A stretch of 64,000 bases of DNA from Streptomyces sp. Root431. GTDB taxonomy: Bacteria; Actinomycetota; Actinomycetes; Streptomycetales; Streptomycetaceae. The stretch is from the NCBI RefSeq assembly GCF_001426585.1, contig NZ_LMEI01000006.1, positions 62,001 through 126,000 on the forward strand, read 5' to 3'. Shown here in pieces: positions 32,378 to 40,703 of this stretch. Under the pieces are notes generated by a model. It saw only the letters and a list, made by a program, of their open reading frames with translations, was not told the DNA's origin and searched no databases. The translations under genes and the position numbers were made by a program. The first letter of the stretch is position 1; the number at the start of each line of letters is the position of its first letter.

Positions 32378-33283
32378 GTGAAGGTTGGCTGCATCGGACT
32401 CGGCGACATCGCGCAGAAGGCGTACCTCCCCGTCCTCGCCACCCTCCCCGGGGTCGAACTCCACCTCCAGACCCGCACGGCCGCGACTCTGGACCGGGTC
32501 GCCGACGCCCACCACCTGCCCGCCGCGCAGCGCCACCGCGACCTCGACTCGCTGCTCGCCGCCGGACTCGACGCGGCCTTCGTCCACGCGCCGACCGCCG
32601 CCCACGCCGAGATCGCCGGCCGGCTCATCGACGCGGGCGTCCCCACGTACGTCGACAAGCCCCTCGCCTACGAGTACGCGGACTCCGAGCGGATCGTGGA
32701 GCTCGCCGAGAAGCGTGCCGTCAGCCTCGCCGTCGGCTTCAACCGGCGCCTCGCGCCTTCCTACGCCCAGTGCGCCGAGCACCCGCGCGAGCTGATCCTG
32801 CTGCAGAAGAACCGGATCGGCCTGCCCGAGGACCCCCGCACGTTCGTCCTCGACGACTTCATCCACGTCGTCGACACCCTGCGCTTCCTCCTCCCCGGCG
32901 AGATCGAGCACGTCGACGTGCGCGCCCGGATCCGCGAGGGCCTCATGCACCACGTCGTGCTCCAGCTCTCCGGCGACGGCTTCACCGCCATCGGCATGAT
33001 GAACCGGCTCAACGGCTCCACCGAGGAGATCCTGGAGGTCTCGGGTCAGGACACCAAGCGCCAGGTCCTCAACCTCTCCGAGGTCGTCGACCACAAGGGC
33101 CAGCCGACCCTCCGCAAGCGCGGCGACTGGGTACCGGTGGCCCGCCAGCGCGGGATCGAGCAGGCCGTGCTCGCCTTCCTCGACGCCGTACGCGAGGGGC
33201 GGCTGCTCAGCGCGCGCGACGCCCTGCTGACCCACGAGCTGTGCGAGCGCGTGGTGCGCGAGGCGCTGATCCAGGCCTCCTGA
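32378..33283 (+). CDS. Gfo/Idh/MocA family oxidoreductase
   Basis: 301 residues from GTG 32378 after aagggagacccc. The N-terminal Rossmann fold starts VGCIGLGDIAQKAYLPVLAT. FVHAPTAAHAEIAGRLIDAG and the family signature VPTYVDKPLAYEYADSERI (active-site Lys in DKPL) are clear; the C-terminal beta-sheet domain follows. NAD(P)-dependent oxidation of a sugar, inositol or related alcohol is expected. It is the only member of its unit, 77 bp downstream of the monooxygenase. Its last 77 bp overlap the 3' end of the opposite-strand acyltransferase gene. Confidence 0.9.
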   Translation: MKVGCIGLGDIAQKAYLPVLATLPGVELHLQTRTAATLDRVADAHHLPAAQRHRDLDSLLAAGLDAAFVHAPTAAHAEIAGRLIDAGVPTYVDKPLAYEYADSERIVELAEKRAVSLAVGFNRRLAPSYAQCAEHPRELILLQKNRIGLPEDPRTFVLDDFIHVVDTLRFLLPGEIEHVDVRARIREGLMHHVVLQLSGDGFTAIGMMNRLNGSTEEILEVSGQDTKRQVLNLSEVVDHKGQPTLRKRGDWVPVARQRGIEQAVLAFLDAVREGRLLSARDALLTHELCERVVREALIQAS

Positions 33284-34832
33284 GGGCGCCCGCGCCCTCG
33301 GCGGCGCACACGGCACCCACCACGACCAGCGCTCCGTACAACGGCCAGTCGCCCCACCGGACGTAGCCCGTCGTCGCCGTCGAGAGCGGCAGCTCGCGCA
33401 CGGCGACGGCGCTCGCGTCCGTGCCGAGGACGGGCCCGATGCGGCGGCCGTCGGGGCCGTACACGGCGCTCACCCCGGTGAGCGTCGCGTGCGCGACGGG
33501 CCTGCCCGTCTCGGCCGCCCGCAGCGCCGCGAGCGAGGCGTGCTGGGCAGGCGCCCAGCTCTCCTGGAAGGTGCTGGTCGCCGACTGGACGACCAGGAGC
33601 CCGGCGCCGTCCTTGACGAGGCGCCGGCTCATGTCCGGGAAGGCCGACTCGAAGCAGATCAGCGGCCCGATCCGCAGCCCGGCGGCCCCCTCGGCGGCGG
33701 GCAGCGTCATCACGACCGGCTCGGTGCCCCGCCGCCGGTCCTCCCGGGCCGCCTCGCCGAACGACGTCACCCAGCCCAGGACCCCGCGCGCCGGGACGTA
33801 CTCGCCGAACGGCACGAGCCGCATCTTGTCGTAGCGCTGACCCGTGAGCCCCGCCGGGCCGACCAGGACGGCGCTCTTGAAGATGCCGGGACGATCGGCG
33901 CCGCGTGCGTCCACGTTCACCAGGAGCGGCGCGTCGACCGCCCGCGCAAGGGCGGTGAGCCGGGCGGCGAGCTCCGGCCGTCCGGCCGGATCGGCGCCGA
34001 CACCGCTCTCGCCCCAGATCACCAGGTCAAGCCGCTGCCCGGCGAGGGAACGGGTCAGCTCCTCGGCGCGGGCGAACCGCCGCTCGGCCCCGTCCGGACC
34101 GTCGAACACCCCGGGCTGTACGAGGGCCACACGCACCGTCCCGGCCTCGCGCGGCGCCCCGACGCCCCAGGCCGCGGTGCCCGCCACGAGCGCGCAGGCC
34201 GCGAGCCCCGCCACCCCGACGGCCCGCAGCCCCGGCACCGCGACGAGCAGCACCACGGCCGTGTTCGCCGCCACCACGAGCAGGCTCACCAGCCACACCC
34301 CGCCGACCGAGGCGAGCCGCAGCGCCGCCGGCACCTCCCACTGGCTCGCGCCGAGCAGCCCCCACGGACCGCCGAGGCCCTCCCAGGAGCGGACCAGCTC
34401 GATCAGCAGCCAGCCCGAGGGCACCGCGAGCAGCGCGGCGGCGGCCCGCTGCGGAGACGGCACGCCACTGAGCATGGACCGTACGAGCCACCCCCACGGC
34501 AGCCACAGCAGACCGAGCAGCGCGGCGATCGGGAGGAGGAAGACGTGCAGGCTGGGCAGCAGCCAGTGGTGGACGGCGAGCACGAAGCCCGCCCCGCCCA
34601 GCCAGCCGTCAAGACCCGCGCGGCGCGGCCCCGGAGCCGTACGGATCAGCAGCAGCCACGGGACGAGCGCCAGATACGCCCACCACCAGAGGCCGGGAGC
34701 GGGGAAGGCGAGCGCGGGGAGCGCCCCGCAGCCGAGGGCGAGCAGGGAACGGACGAGCCCGTGCGGGCGCGCCGGGACGCGGCCCGGGCCCGGTGCGGGC
34801 TCGCGGTCGCGGTTCACGAACGGCATGCGCAT
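33207..34832 (-). CDS. lnt: Apolipoprotein N-acyltransferase-type membrane enzyme
   Basis: 541 residues; the start MRMPFVNRD is set by ggaggccgcc just before ATG. The N-terminal half has about seven membrane helices (PAPGLWWWAYLALVPWLLLI, FLLPIAALLGLLWLPWGWLV, and others). The second half is a nitrilase-fold domain with the catalytic Glu (VIWGESGVG), Lys (YDKMRLVPFGEYVP) and Cys (PLICFESAFPD). This is Lnt, which N-acylates the lipid-modified Cys of lipoproteins at the membrane's outer face. A final helix and a basic Arg/Ala tail follow. No Ppm-type fusion partner is present, so it may be a second copy in this genome. Confidence 0.9.
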   Translation of the reverse strand: MRMPFVNRDREPAPGPGRVPARPHGLVRSLLALGCGALPALAFPAPGLWWWAYLALVPWLLLIRTAPGPRRAGLDGWLGGAGFVLAVHHWLLPSLHVFLLPIAALLGLLWLPWGWLVRSMLSGVPSPQRAAAALLAVPSGWLLIELVRSWEGLGGPWGLLGASQWEVPAALRLASVGGVWLVSLLVVAANTAVVLLVAVPGLRAVGVAGLAACALVAGTAAWGVGAPREAGTVRVALVQPGVFDGPDGAERRFARAEELTRSLAGQRLDLVIWGESGVGADPAGRPELAARLTALARAVDAPLLVNVDARGADRPGIFKSAVLVGPAGLTGQRYDKMRLVPFGEYVPARGVLGWVTSFGEAAREDRRRGTEPVVMTLPAAEGAAGLRIGPLICFESAFPDMSRRLVKDGAGLLVVQSATSTFQESWAPAQHASLAALRAAETGRPVAHATLTGVSAVYGPDGRRIGPVLGTDASAVAVRELPLSTATTGYVRWGDWPLYGALVVVGAVCAAEGAGALRRPGSAPRAPRARTARGSAGRRAR

Positions 34833-34891
34833 GGCGGCCTCCCGCCCTAGCCTTCAGTGTCGGACGTTCCCGGTCCCGGCGCGGCCCGTCG

Positions 34892-35335
34892 TCAGTGCCG
34901 GCGCCACCGCTCGTCGACGACGACCGAGCGGAGCCGCCAGCCCTCGGCCGTGCGCAGCGCCGCGAAGGCGTAGCGGCCGCCGCAGATGAAGTCCTCGCCC
35001 GTCGCGAAGCGCATCGGGTTCACGTAGTCGGCGCGGACGTCAGCGCCGTCGCCGGACTCCTGGTACCCGCCCGCCTCACGGAAGAGGACCCGCCGGTTCA
35101 CGATGAGGTGCTGGCGTACGGGGAACAGGGTCATGGTCTCGGCGAGCCAGTCGGCTACCTCGGCCGCGGGCCCCTCGATCCCGCCCGAGCCGCGGTAGTC
35201 GGCCCGGCCGTCCGGCGTGAAGAGGGCCCGGTAGCCGGTCCAGTCGGCGTCGTCCACGGCCGCCGCGTAGCCGGTGATGAGGTCGTCGATGGCGAGCCGG
35301 TCCATCACGGTCGCGAGGTCCACGCGCTGCGTCAT
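34892..35335 (-). CDS. SnoaL/NTF2-like protein
   Basis: 147 residues from ATG 35335. A cone-shaped alpha+beta barrel typical of NTF2/SnoaL-like enzymes is suggested by RLAIDDLITGYAAAVDDADW, YRALFTPDGRADYRGSGGI and the HLIVNRRVLFRE strand. The N-terminal Asp/Arg pattern matches the subfamily that includes scytalone dehydratase and ketosteroid isomerase-like proteins. Without a defined pocket motif the substrate is open. It is monocistronic and 59 bp from the acyltransferase gene. Confidence 0.8.
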   Translation of the reverse strand: MTQRVDLATVMDRLAIDDLITGYAAAVDDADWTGYRALFTPDGRADYRGSGGIEGPAAEVADWLAETMTLFPVRQHLIVNRRVLFREAGGYQESGDGADVRADYVNPMRFATGEDFICGGRYAFAALRTAEGWRLRSVVVDERWRRH

Positions 35336-35415
35336 CGGTTCAGTCTCGGGCAGCGGGGGCCCGGCGCCAAGGGGCGTGCGGGCAGTGGCTGCCGCAGCGC
35401 CGTCATACTGTCCGG

Positions 35416-36009
35416 ATGCGCGTGCACATAGATCCCGAAGTGACCGACCGGACGTCCTTCTACCGGTTGCTCACGGCCACCGTCGTACCCCGGCCGATCG
35501 CCTGGGTCTCCACGACCTCGGCCGACGGGACGGACAACCTCGCCCCGCACTCCTTCTTCACCATCGCCTCGGTCACGCCGCCGGTCGTGCAGTTCACGTC
35601 GGTGGGGCGCAAGGACTCCCTGCGGAACGTGGAGGAGACGGGGCAGTTCGTGGTCAACCTCGCCCCCGAAGGGCTCTTCGAGCAGATCAACGCCACGGCG
35701 ACCGACTTCCCGCGCGGGGTGAGCGAGTTCGACGCCTGCGGCGTCGAGCGCGAGCAGAGCCTGCGGGTGAAGCCGCCGCGCGTCGCACAGTCGCCGGTGG
35801 CGCTGGAGTGCGAGCTGCACAGCACGGTGCGGATCGGCGACTCGACGGTCGTCTTCGGCCGGGTCGTGCACGCGGCGGTCGACGCGTCGGTCATGACCGA
35901 CGGCCACCCCGAGATGACCCTGATGCGCCCCCTCACCCGGCTCGGCAAGAACGAGTGGGGCACCCTGGGCGGCATCAAGGAGATCGCCCGGGTGCCCTAC
36001 CAGGGCTGA
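35416..36009 (+). CDS. Flavin reductase-like (FMN-binding split-barrel) protein
   Basis: 197 residues from ATG 35416. The FMN-binding split-barrel family is evident: FYRLLTATVVPRPIAWVSTT, SADGTDNLAPHSFFTIASVT, TGQFVVNLAPEGL and a long C-terminal domain ending NEWGTLGGIKEIARVPY. Members are flavin reductases or flavin-dependent oxidoreductases of unknown substrate. The neighbouring SnoaL-like gene is divergent (80-bp gap), so shared regulation is possible but not shown. Confidence 0.85.
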   Translation: MRVHIDPEVTDRTSFYRLLTATVVPRPIAWVSTTSADGTDNLAPHSFFTIASVTPPVVQFTSVGRKDSLRNVEETGQFVVNLAPEGLFEQINATATDFPRGVSEFDACGVEREQSLRVKPPRVAQSPVALECELHSTVRIGDSTVVFGRVVHAAVDASVMTDGHPEMTLMRPLTRLGKNEWGTLGGIKEIARVPYQG

Positions 36010-36077
36010 CGGCGGTCACACCGGCGGGGGCGGCTGCTGCCGGCCCTCGCTCGGTGGTGCCGGGTGCGGCGGCTTCG

Positions 36078-36950
36078 TCAGCCCGCGGACTCGCCCGCGT
36101 GCGGGCTCAGGGTGTCCGTGCCGACGAGGATGAAGAGCAGGATGCCGAGCAGGATCCGGTAGATCACGAAGGGCATGAAGCTCTTGGTGGTGATGAACTT
36201 CATGAACCAGGCGATCACCGCGTAGCCGACGGCGAAGGCGATGATCGTGGCGAAGATCGTCGGGCCCCAGGAGACGTGGCCCTCGCCCGCGTCCTTCAGC
36301 TCGTACGCGCCCGAGGCGAGGACCGCCGGGATCGCGAGGAGGAAGGAGTAGCGGGCGGCAGCCTCGCGGGTGTAGCCCATCAGCAGGCCGCCGGAGATCG
36401 TCGCGCCCGAGCGGGAGACGCCCGGGATCAGGGCCATCGCCTGGCAGACGCCGAAGATCAGGCCGTCCTTCACGCTGAGGTCCTTGAGGGACTTGCGCTC
36501 GCGGACGACGCGGTGGCGGCCGCCGGCCTCGTCGCGCGCGGCCAGCCGGTCCGCGATGCCGAGGACGATGCCCATGACGATCAGGGTGGTCGCGATCAGC
36601 CGCAGGTCGCGGAAGGGGCCCTCGATCTGGTCCTTGAGCGTGATGCCGAGGACGCCGATCGGGATCGATCCGACGATGACCAGCCAGCCCATCTGGGCGT
36701 CGTGGTCGGAGCGCATCGCCTTGTCGGTCAGGGAGCGGAACCAGGCCGAGACGATCCGCGCGATGTCCTTGCGGAAGTAGATCAGGACGGCCGTCTCCGT
36801 GCCGATCTGGGTGATCGCGGTGAAGGCCGCGCCCGGGTCCTCCCAGCCCGCGAAGGCCGCCGTCAGCCGGAGGTGCGCGCTGGAGGAGATGGGAAGGAAC
36901 TCCGTCAGCCCCTGTACGAGTCCGAGGATGAACGATTCGAACCAACTCAT
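36078..36950 (-). CDS. uppP: Undecaprenyl-diphosphate phosphatase
   Basis: 290 residues from ATG 36950. Signature motifs of UppP/BacA: GLVQGLTEFLPISSSAHL (active-site Glu and Ser) and the second GVSRSGATISGGLLMGYTR. Eight or so membrane helices are visible, including FATIIAFAVGYAVIAWFMKF and ILLGILLFILVG. It dephosphorylates undecaprenyl diphosphate to recycle the lipid carrier for peptidoglycan and wall polymers, and gives bacitracin resistance. It is full-length with intact motifs; single-gene unit. Confidence 0.95.
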   Translation of the reverse strand: MSWFESFILGLVQGLTEFLPISSSAHLRLTAAFAGWEDPGAAFTAITQIGTETAVLIYFRKDIARIVSAWFRSLTDKAMRSDHDAQMGWLVIVGSIPIGVLGITLKDQIEGPFRDLRLIATTLIVMGIVLGIADRLAARDEAGGRHRVVRERKSLKDLSVKDGLIFGVCQAMALIPGVSRSGATISGGLLMGYTREAAARYSFLLAIPAVLASGAYELKDAGEGHVSWGPTIFATIIAFAVGYAVIAWFMKFITTKSFMPFVIYRILLGILLFILVGTDTLSPHAGESAG

Positions 36951-37054
36951 GGGGCTAGGGCCGTCCCGTTATGTACGTGTGCGGTCAGTAGGTCGTGCGC
37001 AGCGTACCGTCCCAAAGTGACGGGCCAGTGATCAGGTCCGTGACGTTCCCGTGA

Positions 37055-37516
37055 TCATGACTCGCGGGGGCCCGCGGCCGTCCATCCCGGCGCCCTGACG
37101 TGGGCACGGAGGCTCCGCCGGTCGGCTTCGCCGCCGCAGTGGGCGCAGATGAGCCGGGGGCTGAGGACCTCGCCGCAGTCGTGCTCCAGGACGACGGGGC
37201 GGTCGTTCCCGTTGAGGTGGCGGTCGCCCCAGGCCATCAGCGTGACCAGGACCGGCTGGAGCTCCTCGCCGGCGGCCGTGGCCCGGTACTCGAAGCGCTG
37301 CGGGCGCTCGCTGTACGGCACCCGCTCCAGGATCCCCGCTTCGACGAGCCGCTTGAGGCGGGCGGTGAGGATGTCGCGCGGGGCGCCGGTGTTGCGGGCG
37401 ATCCGGTCGAAGCGGTGCACGCCGAGGGAGACCTCGCGGAGGACGAGCAGCGCGTACTTCTCGCCGACGAGCGCGAGGGTGTCGGCGATCGAGCAGGGGC
37501 GGGGGGCGGCCTTCAT
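37055..37516 (-). CDS. HxlR family regulator with C-terminal zinc-ribbon-like tail
   Basis: 153 residues from ATG 37516; a TTG 45 bp upstream is open but unlikely. The winged-helix HxlR domain begins CSIADTLALVGEKYALLVLR and runs to PQRFEYRATAAGEELQPVLV. The C-terminal HDCGEVLSPRLICAHCGGEA holds a Cys-rich finger not found in the shortest family members. It is divergent from a thiolase gene, and inverted repeats in the gap are likely its operators. HxlR proteins respond to redox or aldehyde stress or small ligands; the Cys here may serve metal or redox sensing. Confidence 0.9.
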   Translation of the reverse strand: MKAAPRPCSIADTLALVGEKYALLVLREVSLGVHRFDRIARNTGAPRDILTARLKRLVEAGILERVPYSERPQRFEYRATAAGEELQPVLVTLMAWGDRHLNGNDRPVVLEHDCGEVLSPRLICAHCGGEADRRSLRAHVRAPGWTAAGPRES

Positions 37517-37554
37517 GGGATCAGCGTAGGGCAGCGGCGAGGAGAGGGTTTGAA

Positions 37555-37606
37555 AACCCAACTCGCTGGGTTATGTTACCGACGAGTGTTGGTCCAGTTT
37601 TCCAAC
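37555..37606. promoter_or_regulatory. Probable HxlR operators upstream of thiolase
   Basis: AACCCA-actcgc-TGGGTT at 37555-37572 is a perfect 6-6-6 inverted repeat. GTTGG-(9)-CCAAC at 37588-37606 is a second. Both lie between the divergent HxlR and thiolase starts. Confidence 0.6.
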
Positions 37607-37619
37607 CCAGGAGTTGGTC

Positions 37620-38789
37620 ATGCGCGACGCCGTCATCGTCGAAGCCGTCCGTACCCCCACGGGCAAGGGGAAGGCCGGGGGAGCCCTGTCCCACGTCCAC
37701 CCCGTCGCCCTCCTCTCCCACACCCTGCGCGCCCTGGTCGAACGCAGCGGCATCGACCCCGCCCTCGTCGACGACGTCATCGGCGGAACGGTCGACCAGG
37801 TCGGCGAGCAGGCCATGAACACCACCCGCTACGCCTGGCTCGGCGCCGGATTCCCCGAGTCCGTGCCCGCCACCACCGTCGACCGGCAGTGCGGCTCCTC
37901 CCAACAGGCCGTCCACTTCGCCGCGCAGGGCGTGCTCTCGGGGGCGTACGACATCGCCGTCGCCTGCGGCGTCGAGTCGATGAGCCGGGTCCCCATGTGG
38001 TCCAACGTGCCGCCCGGCGCCGACCCCTTCGGCCCCGGCGTCGCCGAGCGCTACCCCGAGGGGCTCGTCCCGCAGGGCGTCAGCGCCGAGCTCATCGCCG
38101 CCAAGTGGTCGATCGGCCGCGAGGCCATGGACGAGTTCGCGGCCGGATCGCACACCAAGGCCGCCCGCGCCTGGGAGGCGGGACTCTTCGACGCCGAGAC
38201 CGTCCCGTACGAGGGCGTCCGCCGCGACGAGTCGGTGCGCCCGGCGACCACCCCCAAGATCCTCGCCGGGCTCCGGCCCTCCTTCGAGGACCCCGGCTTC
38301 GCCGAACGCTTCCCGCAGATCGACTGGTCCGTCACCGCCGGAAACAGCAGCCCCATCAACGACGGGGCCTCCGCCGTGCTCGTCATGGCCGCCGACACCG
38401 CCCGGAGCCTCGGCCTGCGGCCGCTCGCCCGGCTGCACGGCTTCGCCGTCACCGGATCCGACCCGCTGCTCATGCTCACCGGCGTCATCCCCGCCACCGA
38501 GAAGGTCCTGCGCCGCGCGGGCCTCTCCCTCGACGACATCGACCTCTTCGAGATCAACGAGGCCTTCGCGAGCGTCGTCCTCGCCTGGCAGCAGGAGACC
38601 GGCGCCGACCCGGCCAGGGTCAACGTCCACGGCGGGGCCATCGCGCTCGGCCACCCCCTCGGCGCCAGCGGCACGCGCCTCGCGGCGACCCTCGTCCACG
38701 CCCTGCGGGCCCGGGGCGCCCGCTACGGCCTCCAGGCGATGTGCGAGGCGGGCGGACTCGCCAACGCGATGATCGTCGAGGCGCTCTGA
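37620..38789 (+). CDS. Thiolase / acetyl-CoA C-acyltransferase
   Basis: 389 residues from ATG 37620, site caggag. Catalytic Cys91 in TVDRQCGSSQQAVHFAAQG; NEAFASVV (Asn and Glu), GGAIALGHPLGASGTR (His) and QAMCEAGGLANAM (second Cys) are complete. Condenses or cleaves acyl-CoA (beta-oxidation or acetoacetyl-CoA synthesis). The subgroup fits an acyl-CoA thiolase of degradative type. Divergent control by the HxlR regulator suggests conditional use, perhaps in catabolism of an aromatic or fatty substrate. Confidence 0.92.
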   Translation: MRDAVIVEAVRTPTGKGKAGGALSHVHPVALLSHTLRALVERSGIDPALVDDVIGGTVDQVGEQAMNTTRYAWLGAGFPESVPATTVDRQCGSSQQAVHFAAQGVLSGAYDIAVACGVESMSRVPMWSNVPPGADPFGPGVAERYPEGLVPQGVSAELIAAKWSIGREAMDEFAAGSHTKAARAWEAGLFDAETVPYEGVRRDESVRPATTPKILAGLRPSFEDPGFAERFPQIDWSVTAGNSSPINDGASAVLVMAADTARSLGLRPLARLHGFAVTGSDPLLMLTGVIPATEKVLRRAGLSLDDIDLFEINEAFASVVLAWQQETGADPARVNVHGGAIALGHPLGASGTRLAATLVHALRARGARYGLQAMCEAGGLANAMIVEAL

Positions 38790-38790
38790 G

Positions 38791-39549
38791 CTACGGGGCC
38801 GTACCGACCGGCTCCCGCTTCTCCGGAGCGGGAGCCGTGACCGGCGCCGGGGCCCGCAGGCCGTGGCGCTTGCGCCAGGCCACCACCGCCGCGCCGAGAC
38901 CCGACAGGACGATGAAGCCCGCCGAGAAGAGGAAGGCCGGCGACCCCGGCGAACCCGCCTGGGCGCCCGCGATCACGTACGCCGCCGTGTTCGGCACGGT
39001 GCCGATCGCCGTCGCCAGGAGGAACGGCACGTACCTCATCCGGGAGACCGCCGCGCAGTAGTTGGCCGCCGCGAACGGGACCCCCGGGAAGAGCCGGATC
39101 GCCAGCATCGAGCGGAAGCCGTGCCGGCTCAGCTGCCCGTCCGCCGCTGTCAGCCAGCGGCCCCGCAGCATCGGCCGCAGCGCGTCCTGCCCCAGGAAAC
39201 GGCCGAGGGTGAAGGAGATCCCGGCGCCGAGCACCGTCCCCGCGACCGCCGCCGTCAGACCGAAGGCCGAGCCGAAGAGCGCGCCCGCCGCCAGATTGAG
39301 CACCGGCCGCGGGACGAACGCCGCCGTGCACACGCCGTACGCGAGGCCGAAGAGCATCACCGCGCCCGCGCCGTCCGTCTGCTGCGGCCAGCCCGAGGAG
39401 AGCATCCGCTGCGGCTCGTACAGCAGCACGAGCCCCGCCGCGCAGAGCAGCAGCAGGGCGAGCAACGAGAGCCGCGCACGGGGCGAGAGCAGGGCCCGGG
39501 AGCAGCGGACGGCGAGGGAGCCCGGCGGCCGGGGCGCGGGAGCGAGCAT
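38791..39549 (-). CDS. TVP38/TMEM64 (VTT-domain) membrane protein
   Basis: 252 residues. The VTT domain is clear: FVPRPVLNLAAGALFGSAFG, GAGISFTLGRFLGQDALRPM, and AIRLFPGVPFAAANYCAAVS with a long hydrophobic end. Five or six helices are visible. The family (SNARE-associated, DedA-related) is implicated in membrane transport or undecaprenyl phosphate or lipid flipping. The gene converges with thiolase, whose stop is 2 bp from this stop. It is distinct from, and complementary to, the DedA gene at 47524. Confidence 0.88.
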   Translation of the reverse strand: MLAPAPRPPGSLAVRCSRALLSPRARLSLLALLLLCAAGLVLLYEPQRMLSSGWPQQTDGAGAVMLFGLAYGVCTAAFVPRPVLNLAAGALFGSAFGLTAAVAGTVLGAGISFTLGRFLGQDALRPMLRGRWLTAADGQLSRHGFRSMLAIRLFPGVPFAAANYCAAVSRMRYVPFLLATAIGTVPNTAAYVIAGAQAGSPGSPAFLFSAGFIVLSGLGAAVVAWRKRHGLRAPAPVTAPAPEKREPVGTAP

Positions 39550-39713
39550 TCGGGGAGAGTAACGGACGCGTCCGTATGATCGCCGTAATGCGCGTCATGT
39601 CCACCCGGGTGGACAGCCCCGCGGTCCGTCCGGGCCCGAGGGGCGTGCCAGGCCGGCCGGGCACGACGCGCAGGGCGACGGACCCCGGATCGCGCCGTGA
39701 CAGAGAGGGCCCC

Positions 39714-40439
39714 ATGACCGACACCGCGCCGACGGCCGGCGGCCCGACGGGCATCCCCGGCAGCGCCCTCGCCGACACCGTCCTCGACCGGCTCACCACC
39801 GCCTACCCCGCCGCCGGGAACCCCTTCCGGGCGCAGGAGATGGTCGCCTACATGAAGGGCGTCGCCCCCTTCCTCGGCGTCCGCACCCCCGAGCGCCGCG
39901 CCCTGTCCCGCACCGTCCTCGACGGCACCCCGCGCCCCGACGAGCAGGACTGCACCGCGATCGCCCTGCGCTGCTTCGCGCTCCCCGAGCGCGAGTACCA
40001 CTACTTCGCCGTCGACTACCTGCGCCGCCACGTGAAGCGCTGCTCCTCCGGCTTCCTCCCCGTCGCCCGCCGGCTCGTCACCACCGTCTCCTGGTGGGAC
40101 ACCGTCGACCACCTCGCCGCCCACGTCGTCGGCGGCCTCGTCGCGGCCGACCCGTCCCTCGCGGACCGCATGGACGAGTGGATCGAGGACGAGGACCTGT
40201 GGGTGGCCCGCACCGCGCTCCTCCACCAGCTCCGCTACAAGGACGCGACCGACGCGGACCGGCTCTTCGCCTACTGCCTGCGCCGCGCCGCCCACCCCGA
40301 CTTCTTCGTCCGCAAGGCGATCGGCTGGAGCCTGCGGGAGTACGGCAAGACGGCCCCCGGCGAGGTGCGTGCCTTCGTGGCCGCGAACCGCTCCCTGCTC
40401 TCCCCGCTCTCCGTCCGCGAGGCCCTGAAGAACCTCTGA
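39714..40439 (+). CDS. DNA alkylation repair protein (AlkD-like)
   Basis: 241 residues from ATG 39714 with agagagggcccc as ribosome site; earlier in-frame ATGs are poor. HEAT-like repeats of the AlkD family are visible: GVAPFLGVRTPERRALSR, YHYFAVDYLRRHVKRCSSGF, WWDTVDHLAAHVVGGLV, and HPDFFVRKAIGWSLREYGKT. It excises N3- or N7-alkylated bases or otherwise handles alkylated DNA. It is complete in length. It is monocistronic, in the same direction as the spermidine-synthase-like gene, 265 bp apart. Confidence 0.88.
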   Translation: MTDTAPTAGGPTGIPGSALADTVLDRLTTAYPAAGNPFRAQEMVAYMKGVAPFLGVRTPERRALSRTVLDGTPRPDEQDCTAIALRCFALPEREYHYFAVDYLRRHVKRCSSGFLPVARRLVTTVSWWDTVDHLAAHVVGGLVAADPSLADRMDEWIEDEDLWVARTALLHQLRYKDATDADRLFAYCLRRAAHPDFFVRKAIGWSLREYGKTAPGEVRAFVAANRSLLSPLSVREALKNL

Positions 40440-40486
40440 CCCACCCCGGCCGCCGCACACCCCAACTCCTTTGTCAGACTCGGTAC

Positions 40487-40660
40487 ATGACGCAGCAGGA
40501 GAAGCGGACGGAGCAGCGGACGGACGGGCGGCCGGCGCTGGTGCTCGGCGCGGGCGGCCGCAATCCGCTCGACCCGAGCCACCGGGCCGCCGCGGCCCGC
40601 GCGGGGCGCGCCCAGGCCGCGGCCCACGCCGAGGCGGTGGCCGCCGTGTGGACCGGCTGA
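40487..40660 (+). CDS. Small hypothetical protein, 57 aa
   Basis: ATG 40487 opens MTQQEKRTEQRTDGRPALVL, followed by a short Ala/Arg-rich helix ending AVAAVWTG. No ribosome site is obvious and no family is recognised. The composition (Ala- and Arg-rich, codons with strong third-position GC) is consistent with a real small gene but does not prove it. Confidence 0.4.
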   Translation: MTQQEKRTEQRTDGRPALVLGAGGRNPLDPSHRAAAARAGRAQAAAHAEAVAAVWTG

Positions 40661-40703
40661 CGTCCCGGACCGAGCGCACCGGAAGCACCGGCACAATGAG
40701 AGC

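Noticed and set aside
37100..39061. Long plus-strand frame covering the HxlR and thiolase regions
   Set aside because: Shadow frame; the thiolase frame from 37620 and the HxlR frame on the minus strand carry all recognisable motifs.
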